DNA from: Catalinimonas niigatensis
Lineage (GTDB): Bacteria > Bacteroidota > Bacteroidia > Cytophagales > Cyclobacteriaceae
Direction of reading: 5' to 3'
NCBI RefSeq assembly: GCF_030506285.1
Contig: NZ_CP119422.1
Location: 6,621,501-6,685,500, forward strand
DNA: 64,000 nt
Part shown: piece after piece, positions 42,008 through 51,760 of the stretch
How positions within the stretch are numbered: the first letter of the stretch is position 1
Layout: every line of letters begins with the position of its first letter
Notes under the pieces: generated by a model
Database searches by the model: none
Told to the model about the DNA's origin: nothing
The model's input: only the letters and a program-made list of their open reading frames with translations
Made by a program: the position numbers and the translations under genes

Positions 42008-43057
42008 ATGAAAACTTTTCCATCTCTAAGCCTTATCCTTTTCTTGGCCCTGCTGTGGCAAGCCTGTAGTCCGGCCGAAAGTGCCAAAGCCGTTCCTGCT
42101 GCCAATGAAGCCATTCCGGTACAGGTCATCGCTCTGCAAAAAGAAGAAGTCGCACAGCCGGTGGTGACTTCAGGACAGTTTAGTACCGATGATGAAACTA
42201 CCCTTTCCTTCAAAACCGGAGGCATTGTGAAAGATGTGCTGGTCAAAGAAGGAGATCGGGTACGCAAAGGTCAACTGCTGGCCACGCTGGATCTGACCGA
42301 GATCAAAACCGGAGTAAGCCAGGCAGAACTGGCCCATAAGAAAGCACAAAGAGACTTCAGCCGCACCGAAAATCTGTACCGCGACAGTGTAGCGACTTTG
42401 GAGCAGTATCAGAATGCAGAGACCGCTTTAGCCTTAGCCAATGAGCAGTGGAATGCTGCCAAATTCAATCTCAGTTATTCTGAAATCAGAGCCGTCGCTA
42501 ATGGCTATGTACTCACAAAATTCGCCAATGCCGGACAAATGATCAGCACTGGAGACCCTGTTATCAGAGTAAACGGAGCCAGTGACTCTAAGTGGATTTT
42601 CAAAGCAGGCGTAAGTGATAAGGAATGGGCAGTGATCCAGGAAGGAGATTCGGCCAGTATACTTACCGATGCTCTGCCCGGACAGCCTTTGCCCGCCCGG
42701 GTCGTCAGAAAGTCAGAAGGAGCAGACCCGCTCAACGGAGCCTTTGCCATTGAACTGCGGGTGGATACAGACCAGAAGATGCTGGCCTCCGGACTCTTTG
42801 GTACGGCTACCATCATCCCTGCCAAAAAAGTAAACGTCTGGCGTATTCCTCATGAAGCGCTGCTGGATGGCAATGCCGACCAGGGCTTCGTCTTCGTCAC
42901 CGACGATCGCAAAACTGCCCACAAAATTCAGGTCACGATAGCCTCCATCGGTAATGACTACATACACATCAGTGGAGGATTGGAGAATGTAAGCGCACTC
43001 ATTAGCCGGGGCAGTGCCTACCTGAAAGACGAGTCAGCCATCAGCATAGTACAATAA
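42008..43057 (+). CDS. Efflux RND periplasmic adaptor subunit (lipoprotein)
   Basis: The 349-residue membrane-fusion protein has a lipoprotein signal (lipobox LLWQAC) and the lipoyl/beta-barrel layout of AcrA/HlyD-type adaptors (GGIVKDVLVKEGDRVRKGQL, a helical hairpin with AELAHKKAQRDFSRTENLYR, then NGYVLTKFANAGQMISTGDP). It links the TolC channel to the RND transporter encoded next (18-bp gap). Tight gene order and operator arrangement indicate one operon. The exported compound is not inferable. Confidence 0.92.
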   Translation: MKTFPSLSLILFLALLWQACSPAESAKAVPAANEAIPVQVIALQKEEVAQPVVTSGQFSTDDETTLSFKTGGIVKDVLVKEGDRVRKGQLLATLDLTEIKTGVSQAELAHKKAQRDFSRTENLYRDSVATLEQYQNAETALALANEQWNAAKFNLSYSEIRAVANGYVLTKFANAGQMISTGDPVIRVNGASDSKWIFKAGVSDKEWAVIQEGDSASILTDALPGQPLPARVVRKSEGADPLNGAFAIELRVDTDQKMLASGLFGTATIIPAKKVNVWRIPHEALLDGNADQGFVFVTDDRKTAHKIQVTIASIGNDYIHISGGLENVSALISRGSAYLKDESAISIVQ

Positions 43058-43075
43058 ATTCAAAATCCGATTGAG

Positions 43076-46000
43076 ATGAAAATATCAGAATACGCGGTAA
43101 AGAATTACCAATTCACCCTGGTGATCTTCCTGATGATCGTGGCGCTGGGAGCAACGACCCTGCTGAACATGTCACGAAGCGAAGATCCTGAGATCAATGC
43201 GCCCCAGTTTCCGGTGGTGATTATCTATCCCGGCACCAGCCCTCAGGATATGGAAGAACTGGTGGTAGACCCTCTGGAAAAGAAAATTTCTGAGCTGGAA
43301 GACATCAAAAAAATCATGACCAACATCAGCGACGGGGTAGCCGTGATGCAGGTGTTTTACAAATACGAAAGCGATGTGGATGACAAATACCAGGAGTTGA
43401 TCCGCGAAGTCAATGGCCTCCGCGATGAACTTCCCAAAGACATCTACAGCATAGAGGTAGATAAGGTAAGCCCTTCCGGCGTAAACATCATGCAGATTGC
43501 TTTGATCTCGGAAAATGCTTCCCGCAAAAGCCTGAAATTTGAAGCAGAAAGGCTACAGGAAGAATTAGAAAAACTGACCGAACTCAAAGACGTGGAAATC
43601 CACGGCTTGCCGGAAGAAATCGTACGGGTGGACCTGCGCCTGGAAAAAATGGCGAGCATGAACGTGCCCCTAAATGCTGTGATTGGCAGCCTGCAAAATG
43701 AGATGACCAACATTCCCGGAGGTAGTGTGGAAGCAGGGCTCAAATCTTTTAACGTCAAAACCAGTGGTGATTTTGACAAGGTAGAAGAGATTGCCAATAC
43801 CATCGTCTTTTCGTTGAATGGTAAGAATATTTTGCTGAAAGAAATCGCCGATGTGCGTCTGGACCATGAAGTAGACAAACACATCACCCGTCTCAACGGG
43901 CACCGCAGTATTTTTGTGACTGCTGCCCAGAAGACAGGTTATAACATTTCGCAAACTCAGGAAAAATACAAACCGGTGCTGGAAGCTTATGCCAAAGCGC
44001 TGCCTTCCAACATTGACATGGTGCAGCACTTTGACCAGGCCGATAATGTCAATAAACGTCTGGGAAGCCTGGGTATAGATTTTATGATTGCTATACTGCT
44101 GGTATCTATCACGCTCTTGCCCCTCGGAGGACGTGCAGCTCTCATCGTCATGATTTCCATTCCTTTGTCGCTTTCTATTGGGCTGGTGATCCTCAACGTG
44201 TTGGGCTACAACCTGAACCAACTCAGCATTGTAGGGCTAGTGGTCGCCCTGGGCTTGTTGGTAGATGACAGTATCGTAGTGGTGGAAAATATAGAACGCT
44301 GGCTGCGCGAAGGACATAGCCGGATGCAGGCTACCATTCTGGCTACCAAGCAGATAGGTTTGGCCGTAGTAGGTTGTACCGTAACGCTGGTCATTGCCTT
44401 TCTTCCACTGGTTTTTCTGCCAGAAGGGGCCGGAGACTTTATCCGCAGCCTGCCGATGGCCGTCATTACTTCGGTGCTGGCCTCCATGCTGGTGTCGCTG
44501 ACCATCATTCCTTTTCTTTCCAGCCGCATTCTCAAAGAACATGCTGGTCATCCCGAAGGCAACGTTTTTCTCAGATCATTGCAGAAAGTCATTCATAGCA
44601 GCTATGCTCCCTTGTTGAATGTTGCCCTAAAAAGACCTTTGGCGACAGTGGCCATTGCGGCTGTGATCTTTGTCAGTTCTTTGCTTTTGTTTCCAGTAAT
44701 AGGCTTCAGCTTATTCCCTATGTCGGAGAAGCCACAGTTTCTGGTCAATGTCATTTCTCCCTTGCAGTCTAAACTTGGCTATACTGATGAGGTAGCGAAA
44801 GAAGTAGAAGAAGAGTTAGAGAAGATTCCTGATGTCACGTATTTCGCGACCAATGTGGGCAAGGGGAATCCCAGAATCTACTACAATGAAATTCCTGAGA
44901 ATGAGCGAACCGATTTTGCCCAGCTCTTTGTCCAACTGGACGAAAGTACTTCCATGGAAAGAAAACTTGAAATTACGGAAGCCCTGAGAAGTAAGTTTAG
45001 TCAGTATCCGGGAGCCAGGGTTGAAGTAAAAAACTTCGAGCAGGGACCGCCGGTTACCGCACCGGTAGAGGTGAGATTGCTGGGTAACAATCTGGATACA
45101 CTGCGCATGCTGGCCGGTAGGGTAGAGAACATACTGAAAATGAACGAAGCCAGTATCTATGTAGACAATCCGGTGAGTAATCTGAAGTCAGACATCAAGG
45201 TAGATATTAACAAAGAAAAAGCCCGTATGCTGGGCGTGAATACACTAGATATCGCCCGTACGGTTAGGCTGGCGGTTGCCGGACTTCCGGTAGGCAGCTA
45301 TTCCGATGCAGATGGTGAGGACCGGGATGTATTGCTGACTACGCCCCGGCAAAATGTGCAGCAGGGGCGTCCTACCCTTGATGCTTTTGAGCATATGCAT
45401 GTCAACAATATGCAGGGCGATGCCATTCCGATCCGGCAGATTGCTGACTTAAGTCTGGAAGCCTCTCCGCTGACCATAGATCATTACAACAAAACACGAA
45501 TGGTAGCAGTCAGCTCCTTTGTCCGTAAAGGCTTTCTGACCGACAATGTGATACAGCAGGTCATTCAGGAGATGGATGCTTTTCCTTTTCCCACAGGATA
45601 TACCTATATGATGGGAGGAGAGTATGAGTCTAGGCAGGAGTCTTTCGGAGGTTTCGGTACCGTGATCATCGTGACGGTATTCCTCTTCATAGCTGTGTTG
45701 ATTCTGGAATTCAAGACGTTCAAAAGTACCCTGATTGTACTTTCTGTGATTCCTCTAGGCATGGTAGGCGCATTGCTGGCACTCTGGATGACTGGAAATT
45801 CCCTTTCCTTCGTAGCGATTATCGGACTCATTGCCCTGGCGGGAATTGAAGTTAAAAATTCCATATTGCTGGTGGATTTTACCAACCAGTTGCGGGAAGA
45901 GGGGCGCAGCCTGGAAGAAGCAATACGTGAGGCTGGCGAGTTGCGCTTTCTGCCCATCATCCTCACTACCCTTACGGCTATCGGTGGACTGACGCCCATT

Positions 46001-46162
46001 GCAATTTCCAGCAATCCACTGATTTCTCCACTGGCCATTGTGCTCATCGGCGGACTGATCAGTTCTACCTTACTATCGCGTATCGTCACACCCATCGTAT
46101 ACAAACTGATTCCTCCCAGAATAGAGCAGACAGCGGAGAAGAGACAACTGGCACAGGCTTAA
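43076..46162 (+). CDS. RND-family multidrug efflux transporter
   Basis: The 1028-residue transporter has 12 transmembrane helices, two periplasmic porter domains, and typical motifs such as GLLVDDSIVVVENIERWLRE in TM4 (DD pair, proton relay) and GIEVKNSILLVDFTNQLREE near TM10. The start MKISEYAVKNYQFTLVIFLM is typical of the AcrB/MexF-type cluster. It would export organic compounds or metals with the adaptor and TolC; the TM4 motif with two Asp is of the multidrug type and not of the CusA metal type. A terminator follows. Confidence 0.95.
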   Translation: MKISEYAVKNYQFTLVIFLMIVALGATTLLNMSRSEDPEINAPQFPVVIIYPGTSPQDMEELVVDPLEKKISELEDIKKIMTNISDGVAVMQVFYKYESDVDDKYQELIREVNGLRDELPKDIYSIEVDKVSPSGVNIMQIALISENASRKSLKFEAERLQEELEKLTELKDVEIHGLPEEIVRVDLRLEKMASMNVPLNAVIGSLQNEMTNIPGGSVEAGLKSFNVKTSGDFDKVEEIANTIVFSLNGKNILLKEIADVRLDHEVDKHITRLNGHRSIFVTAAQKTGYNISQTQEKYKPVLEAYAKALPSNIDMVQHFDQADNVNKRLGSLGIDFMIAILLVSITLLPLGGRAALIVMISIPLSLSIGLVILNVLGYNLNQLSIVGLVVALGLLVDDSIVVVENIERWLREGHSRMQATILATKQIGLAVVGCTVTLVIAFLPLVFLPEGAGDFIRSLPMAVITSVLASMLVSLTIIPFLSSRILKEHAGHPEGNVFLRSLQKVIHSSYAPLLNVALKRPLATVAIAAVIFVSSLLLFPVIGFSLFPMSEKPQFLVNVISPLQSKLGYTDEVAKEVEEELEKIPDVTYFATNVGKGNPRIYYNEIPENERTDFAQLFVQLDESTSMERKLEITEALRSKFSQYPGARVEVKNFEQGPPVTAPVEVRLLGNNLDTLRMLAGRVENILKMNEASIYVDNPVSNLKSDIKVDINKEKARMLGVNTLDIARTVRLAVAGLPVGSYSDADGEDRDVLLTTPRQNVQQGRPTLDAFEHMHVNNMQGDAIPIRQIADLSLEASPLTIDHYNKTRMVAVSSFVRKGFLTDNVIQQVIQEMDAFPFPTGYTYMMGGEYESRQESFGGFGTVIIVTVFLFIAVLILEFKTFKSTLIVLSVIPLGMVGALLALWMTGNSLSFVAIIGLIALAGIEVKNSILLVDFTNQLREEGRSLEEAIREAGELRFLPIILTTLTAIGGLTPIAISSNPLISPLAIVLIGGLISSTLLSRIVTPIVYKLIPPRIEQTAEKRQLAQA

Positions 46163-46175
46163 GTGAATCATGAAG

Positions 46176-46217
46176 AATGAGTAGTGATAAATAAATATTC
46201 ACTACTCATTTTTTTAT
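46176..46217 (+). terminator. Rho-independent terminator after the efflux operon
   Basis: AATGAGTAGTGA (46176-46187) pairs with TCACTACTCATT (46199-46210) and seven T residues follow. It lies 14 bp after the RND stop codon. Confidence 0.9.
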
Positions 46218-46523
46218 GATAAGGTATATCAAACAGCTAATGTTAAGGAATAATCCATCAGGCTAATTTACATTTCTGTAGATAACTCTTAAATTCAACC
46301 AGACTAGTGCTTTCAAAAGTGAGAACTCACGCTCAAGTTATTGGTTAGATGATGACGCTCTGTTTCTTTTTGCCGAAAGAACCTCCTCAGACTGATTTAT
46401 GCGCCAGGCATCAAGAAAGAAGAAAATGCTCCTCAGAATAAAAATTTACTAAAGTAGTTTGAAAAAGCATACATATTTTCTAAAATTAAAAATAAAAACG
46501 CCGCGTATTCTACCACACTTATA
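46218..46523. other. Intergenic region ahead of the sigma-factor gene
   Basis: This gene-free stretch of about 300 bases contains the promoter for the sugar-locus sigma factor. An A/T-rich tract (about 46465-46500) precedes the start codon. No repeat or RNA structure is recognised. Confidence 0.5.
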
Positions 46524-47132
46524 ATGGAGCAGAAAGCAGAACTAATCTTCTCATTGGAAGTAAGCTTGGTTAAAAGGTTAAGAAAAGGTGATACATCTGC
46601 TTTTGAAGAACTTTATTTCAGGTACCGTAAGTCTCTATTAGCTTTTGCTTTCAAAGAACTAAAAGGTGAAGAGCTGGCTAGCGATGCGGTTCAGGAAGTT
46701 TTTTGTAAGCTGTGGATAAAGCGTAAGGAACTGGATGCCAACCAATCCATCAAAGGTTTTTTGTTTACCTGTCTGAAAAATCACATCCTGAACGTAATCA
46801 GATCACAAAAAAACGAAGTACTGAAAAACTATCGCTTTGCCAGTCAGCAGCAAAGAAGTATCAATGGTACGGAGCAGGAAGTGATGAGCAGAGAACTGCA
46901 AACGGATATCAATCATCTCCTGAGTCAGCTTCCCGAACTCAAGCGAGAAATCCTCAGCCTTAATATTTACAAAGGTTTATCCAAAGAGCAGATTGCCGAA
47001 GAACTGAATATTTCAACCAATACTGTTAAAATTTACCTTAGTCAGTCATCCCGTCAATTGCGCACCTTCATTGAAGAACATGGCCTCCATGTGCTGATCC
47101 TGTGCTATCTTTCTTTCTCTTTCATCCCATAA
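46524..47132 (+). CDS. RNA polymerase ECF sigma-70 factor (Bacteroidetes expansion family 1 type)
   Basis: The 202-residue sigma factor has region 2 (DTSAFEELYFRYRKSLLAFA, ELASDAVQEVFCKLWIKRKE) and region 4 (LPELKREILSLNIYKGLSKE, then ELNISTNTVKIYLSQSSRQL). It is followed 78 bp downstream by a FecR anti-sigma gene and then by SusC/SusD. This is the standard signal-transduction order: the substrate-loaded SusC STN domain contacts FecR, which releases the sigma factor. It presumably controls the locus up to the window end. Confidence 0.93.
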   Translation: MEQKAELIFSLEVSLVKRLRKGDTSAFEELYFRYRKSLLAFAFKELKGEELASDAVQEVFCKLWIKRKELDANQSIKGFLFTCLKNHILNVIRSQKNEVLKNYRFASQQQRSINGTEQEVMSRELQTDINHLLSQLPELKREILSLNIYKGLSKEQIAEELNISTNTVKIYLSQSSRQLRTFIEEHGLHVLILCYLSFSFIP

Positions 47133-47210
47133 TCTTTATTTTATTTTAAAAAAATTACCGATCTGCATATACGATCAGGGCCGAGCTGTGTAGTCTATAT
47201 AAAAGCATGC

Positions 47211-48167
47211 ATGAAAAGGCCTGATCAGGATATTATTCATCGTTATTTGGAAGGACAATGTAGCCCGGAAGAGGCAGAACTAGTGCTTCATTGGCTAAGC
47301 AGTACCGAAGGACAAACTTTTTATGCAGATTATCTGGACAAGAGAATAGAAGAGCAACCTACACTTTCTGAAAGCTTAGAAAACCTAAGTCTTGACGATA
47401 AGCAAATGCTGGGAGGGATCTATGCCAAAATTGCCAGAGAAGAAAAGTCTTCTCATCCTACATTTCGCTACTGGTATGCCGCAGCCGTGGTGTTCTTGCT
47501 TTTGAGTACCTGGATGGTAGTACAGCTCACCTCTTCAGGGGAACAAACTTTTCAAACAGCTTATGGTGAAGTAAAATCAATCCAACTGCCTGATGGCTCT
47601 GATGTGGTACTGAATGCCAATTCTAAATTGTGGTATGCACAGGACAATCCCCGCGAAATATGGTTTGAAGGAGAAGCTTTTTTTGAAGTGATACATACAG
47701 AAGATGATGCGCCTTTCAGCGTGCGTACAGCAGACCTGGTGGTCAATGTGCTGGGAACGGCATTTAACGTGAATACCCGCCGCAGCAAAACAGACGTAGT
47801 ACTCAGCACCGGTAAAGTCAGGCTGGAGCTGCAAAAAGAGGCTCAGCAGCCAAGCCTGATGATGCAACCGGGAGATAAGGTAACCTACGCGTCAACAGAA
47901 AAAGCGCTGGAAAAAAAAGTGGTCAATCCCGCAGCTTTTACCTCATGGACAAGCGGAACGATTATGTTTGACCATACACGGCTTGGAGAGATCTTTCAGC
48001 TGATGGAAGACAACTATGGGGTGGAGATGGTTGTAGCTGATTCTTCCTGGCTGAACAAAGAATTTACCGGAGAAGTAGTGCAGGACCTGGACGTGATGGT
48101 GACACTACTGGAAAAGACATTTGATTTTACACTTACCAAGCAAGACAACAAGATCTATCTGAAGTAA
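47211..48167 (+). CDS. FecR-family anti-sigma factor with DUF4974
   Basis: This 318-residue protein has a cytoplasmic N-terminal part that binds the sigma factor, a transmembrane helix near residues 88-106 (WYAAAVVFLLLSTWMVV), the FecR domain (about 115-210: YGEVKSIQLPDGSDVVLNAN and NVLGTAFNVN) and a C-terminal DUF4974 domain (245-318: IMFDHTRLGEIFQLMEDNYG). It transmits the signal from the SusC STN domain to the sigma factor encoded just upstream. The layout is complete. Confidence 0.93.
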   Translation: MKRPDQDIIHRYLEGQCSPEEAELVLHWLSSTEGQTFYADYLDKRIEEQPTLSESLENLSLDDKQMLGGIYAKIAREEKSSHPTFRYWYAAAVVFLLLSTWMVVQLTSSGEQTFQTAYGEVKSIQLPDGSDVVLNANSKLWYAQDNPREIWFEGEAFFEVIHTEDDAPFSVRTADLVVNVLGTAFNVNTRRSKTDVVLSTGKVRLELQKEAQQPSLMMQPGDKVTYASTEKALEKKVVNPAAFTSWTSGTIMFDHTRLGEIFQLMEDNYGVEMVVADSSWLNKEFTGEVVQDLDVMVTLLEKTFDFTLTKQDNKIYLK

Positions 48168-48272
48168 AAAACTACCAATCCGATCATATCATATTAGCGC
48201 TTAAGGACTCGCCAATTTCATTAGTCAGATTGGCAGATTGGAATACTATTGTATTTACTAAATTCTAAAACT

Positions 48273-51200
48273 ATGCAACTCAAACCTAAAAACAAACCTG
48301 CTCCACCTTCATTTTTCAGCGCAGGTTTACGCCTTTTGTTTTCTTTATTGCTGGGGAGTTACCTGCTTTTTCCTTATGCAGGAATTGCCCAAAACCTTGC
48401 GTTGAGCAGCGCTGAAAGTTTTACCTCCGGAAAACAGGGTGCTCAGAAACTTTCCGATTTTTTGGATAAACTGGGAAATGTGTATCAGATCAAATTTGTC
48501 TATGAAAGCGAACTGATTGATAACAAAGTAGTCAAATCAGAGCGGATTGAATCCGATCAGATCAAAAACGATGACAAACATACCCAACTGGAAAAACTGC
48601 TTAGCGAGGTGCTGACTCCTCTTGAACTCACCTACGAGAAGGTCTATGAAAACTACTACGTGATTCAGAAAAAGGCGGAGAAAGCCCGTTCTATAGAGAT
48701 TTTGAGGCGAATGAATACGCTTGAAAAAGAAAAGAGCCGGATCGCAAATAATAAATCTGTTCAGCGGATCTCCAGCCGAATGACGAACAACATGAAGCCT
48801 ATGGAGCAGTCCATCCGTGGCAAGGTGACCGATGGCGAAAACGGAGAGCCTCTTCCAGGGGTCAATGTGCTCGCCAAGGGTACCAGTACCGGAACAGTAA
48901 CCGATATTGACGGAAGCTACAGACTCTCGGTAGGAGATGAGGTAACTACTTTGGTTTTTTCTTCCATCGGCTATGTTTCAGAGGAGATTGAAATCAATGG
49001 GCAGAATCTCATCAACATCGCTATGATGCCGGATATTCAGTCCCTTTCTGAAGTGGTGGTGGTAGGTTATGGTGCTGTTAAAAAATCCGATCTGACTGGT
49101 TCGGTATCTTCCATCTCTCAGGAAGAAATTACGGCGCTGCCGGTCAATAATGTGCAGCAGATCATGCAGGGCCGTGCACCCGGCGTTCAGGTGATCCAAA
49201 ACTCTCATGCACCCGGTGGCGGACTCAGTGTACGCATCAGGGGAGCCAACTCCATACTTGGCGGAAACGATCCGCTCTATGTGGTAGATGGATTCGTAGG
49301 AGGTATCAGCCTGGATGCGATCAACCCAAATGACATTGAATCCATTGAGATATTAAAAGATGCTTCTGCTACCGCAATTTATGGTTCCCGTGGGGCCAAT
49401 GGTGTGGTCATCATTACCACCAAAAGAGGTACGAAAGGCAATGACCAGGTCAATTTTGATGCTTACTACGGCACGCAGCAGGTAGCCAATACCATTGATG
49501 TGATGAATGCCCGGCAGTTTGCCGAAATTGCCAATGCCCGGGTGCTCAACGATGGCGGTACCGAACTTCCTTTTCCTGATCTCAACAATCTGCCTTACGA
49601 TACCGACTGGCAGGATGAAGTTTTCCGTACGGCACCTATTCAGAATTACTCCTTATCCTTCAATGGAGGCAATGAAAATACCCAGTATCTGATTTCTGCC
49701 AACTACTTTGATCAGGATGGTATTGTCATCAACACAGATTTCAGCAGGGCTACCATACGGGCTAACCTGGATAAAAAGATTGGAAAACGCTTCAAAGTTT
49801 CCAATAGCTTTCAGGTCAGCAGAGTGATGGAGAACACCATTCCCGAAGGCCAGGACAAGGGACCATTGGCTTCTGCTTTGGCGGCCTATCCTACCAGGCC
49901 AGTGATGGAAAATGGGGAGTTTGCTCAAATGGATATTCAAGGGTATGGTGGCTTTAGCGATCCTATTCCCAATCCGGTAGCAGAGATCACTCAAACGCTT
50001 CGTGAATCTAAAGTGGTCAGGCTTTTTGATATGATCTACGGAGAATATGAAATTGCGGAAGGCTTAAAAGCCAAAGTATCACTGGGAGCGAGCTACTCCA
50101 ACAGGCGTTCTGATTATTACCAGAGAAGCACTATCCCCGGCACAACGGTGAACGGCGTAGCGAGGATAAGAAATGAAGAAAGTATTGACATTCTGAATGA
50201 AAATACGCTCAGCTATAACAAAACCATAGGCACTCATGCCATCAATGCTGTGGCTGGCTTTACCTCACAACGCAATGAATATACGTTTTTTGATGCCGGT
50301 TCAAGGGATTTTGTCACCGACATACTGGAAACAGGTGACCTCTCTTCCGGTGCTACCATAGATGTACCCAGCTCGGGGGGCACCATCTGGAGTCAGCAAT
50401 CTTTTCTCGGCAGGGTCAATTACGTATTGCAAGACAAATATTTAGTGACGGTCACTGGTCGTTATGATGGGTCTTCCCGAGTAGCTAAAAAGAACCGCTG
50501 GACATTTTTCCCTTCCTTTGCTTTGGGGTGGAGAGTCAATGAAGAACCTTTCATGGCCAATCTGAGTAGCATTTCCAACCTCAAACTAAGAGTAAGCTGG
50601 GGACAAACCGGTAATGACCGTATACCTTCTTACTTATCGCAGCAGCGGATAAGCGCCACCACACTCTCTTCCGGGGAGCAGATCGTAGTGGGTTTGGCTC
50701 CCATCAATCTGCCAAGCTCTGAACTGGACTGGGAGGTCACCAGCCAGTTTGACGTAGGACTGGACGTGGGCTTTCTGGAGGAAAGAATACGGCTTACGGC
50801 AGATTTCTACCAGAAAAATACCAGCAACCTGTTGGCTCAGATTCAATTGCCCCTGTCGGTAGGCTATAGTAATGTTACGCAGAATATTGGTGAACTGAAA
50901 AATACCGGGTTTGAACTTGGGCTAGGTGGAGATATCGTGGTGAATGATTTTACCTGGACCCTGGATGCTAACTTCTCCATGAACCGCAATGAGATCACCC
51001 GACTCAAAGGAGGTAAAGATGTCTTTGCCTCAGGCTTGCCTGGAGGAGCTTCTGCCGGAGCCTTCCACATCATTCGTGAAGGAGAGCCCCTGGCGTCCTA
51101 TTTTGGTTTTGTAGAAAATGGTCTGGATGAGGCGGGTGACATCACTTACCAGGACCTGGATGATAACGGTGTGATCAATAACGAAGACCGTACTCTTCTG

Positions 51201-51725
51201 GGTAACTTTTTTCCGGATTTTATCTACGGCCTCAATTCCAACTTCTCCTGGAAAGGCTTTGATCTGAATGTCTTCTTTCAGGGGGTAGAGGGTACCGACA
51301 TGATTCGCCTGGATAAATTCAGAAGTGCCAACTCCCTGACCCGGGGGTATAACCAGTTGGTAGAAGTAACGGATTACTGGACACCGGAAAATCAGGATGC
51401 ACAATATCCTCAACCCCGCTCAGGCATCAATTTCAGAGGTTCTGACAGCTATGTGGAAGATGCCTCTTATCTGAGACTTAAAAACTTACAGCTTGGCTAC
51501 GCTTTACCGCTTACCGACATGGGCGTAAGCTGGATGCGTACGGCAAAAGTTTATGCCAGTGTACAAAACCTTCTGACCATCACCAATTATACAGGTTACG
51601 ATCCTGAAATCAATAATCAGGGGAACAGTACGGTAGGAGGAAATACAGACTTACGTCTGGGTTTGGATTTGTCCAGTTATCCTTCAGCCCGCACCTTTAC
51701 TTTCGGCGTGAAACTGGGACTTTAA
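48273..51725 (+). CDS. SusC/RagA-family TonB-dependent outer-membrane transporter
   Basis: The 1150-residue transporter starts at the ATG at 48273; a TTG at 48249 would add eight residues. After the signal peptide comes an STN domain (about residues 40-125, FVYESELIDNKV), a CarboxypepD_reg domain (IRGKVTDGENGEPLPGVNVL), a plug with the SusC signature (VVVGYGAVKKSDLTGSVSSI), then the barrel ending in FGVKLGL. The STN domain marks it as a signal-transducing transporter acting on the upstream FecR and sigma factor. The stop overlaps the SusD region by one base, so the pair is cotranscribed. The ligand is likely an oligosaccharide or glycoside; identity unknown. Confidence 0.95.
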   Translation: MQLKPKNKPAPPSFFSAGLRLLFSLLLGSYLLFPYAGIAQNLALSSAESFTSGKQGAQKLSDFLDKLGNVYQIKFVYESELIDNKVVKSERIESDQIKNDDKHTQLEKLLSEVLTPLELTYEKVYENYYVIQKKAEKARSIEILRRMNTLEKEKSRIANNKSVQRISSRMTNNMKPMEQSIRGKVTDGENGEPLPGVNVLAKGTSTGTVTDIDGSYRLSVGDEVTTLVFSSIGYVSEEIEINGQNLINIAMMPDIQSLSEVVVVGYGAVKKSDLTGSVSSISQEEITALPVNNVQQIMQGRAPGVQVIQNSHAPGGGLSVRIRGANSILGGNDPLYVVDGFVGGISLDAINPNDIESIEILKDASATAIYGSRGANGVVIITTKRGTKGNDQVNFDAYYGTQQVANTIDVMNARQFAEIANARVLNDGGTELPFPDLNNLPYDTDWQDEVFRTAPIQNYSLSFNGGNENTQYLISANYFDQDGIVINTDFSRATIRANLDKKIGKRFKVSNSFQVSRVMENTIPEGQDKGPLASALAAYPTRPVMENGEFAQMDIQGYGGFSDPIPNPVAEITQTLRESKVVRLFDMIYGEYEIAEGLKAKVSLGASYSNRRSDYYQRSTIPGTTVNGVARIRNEESIDILNENTLSYNKTIGTHAINAVAGFTSQRNEYTFFDAGSRDFVTDILETGDLSSGATIDVPSSGGTIWSQQSFLGRVNYVLQDKYLVTVTGRYDGSSRVAKKNRWTFFPSFALGWRVNEEPFMANLSSISNLKLRVSWGQTGNDRIPSYLSQQRISATTLSSGEQIVVGLAPINLPSSELDWEVTSQFDVGLDVGFLEERIRLTADFYQKNTSNLLAQIQLPLSVGYSNVTQNIGELKNTGFELGLGGDIVVNDFTWTLDANFSMNRNEITRLKGGKDVFASGLPGGASAGAFHIIREGEPLASYFGFVENGLDEAGDITYQDLDDNGVINNEDRTLLGNFFPDFIYGLNSNFSWKGFDLNVFFQGVEGTDMIRLDKFRSANSLTRGYNQLVEVTDYWTPENQDAQYPQPRSGINFRGSDSYVEDASYLRLKNLQLGYALPLTDMGVSWMRTAKVYASVQNLLTITNYTGYDPEINNQGNSTVGGNTDLRLGLDLSSYPSARTFTFGVKLGL

Positions 51726-51760
51726 TGATGAATAATTTTAATATAAAAAGAGACATCACG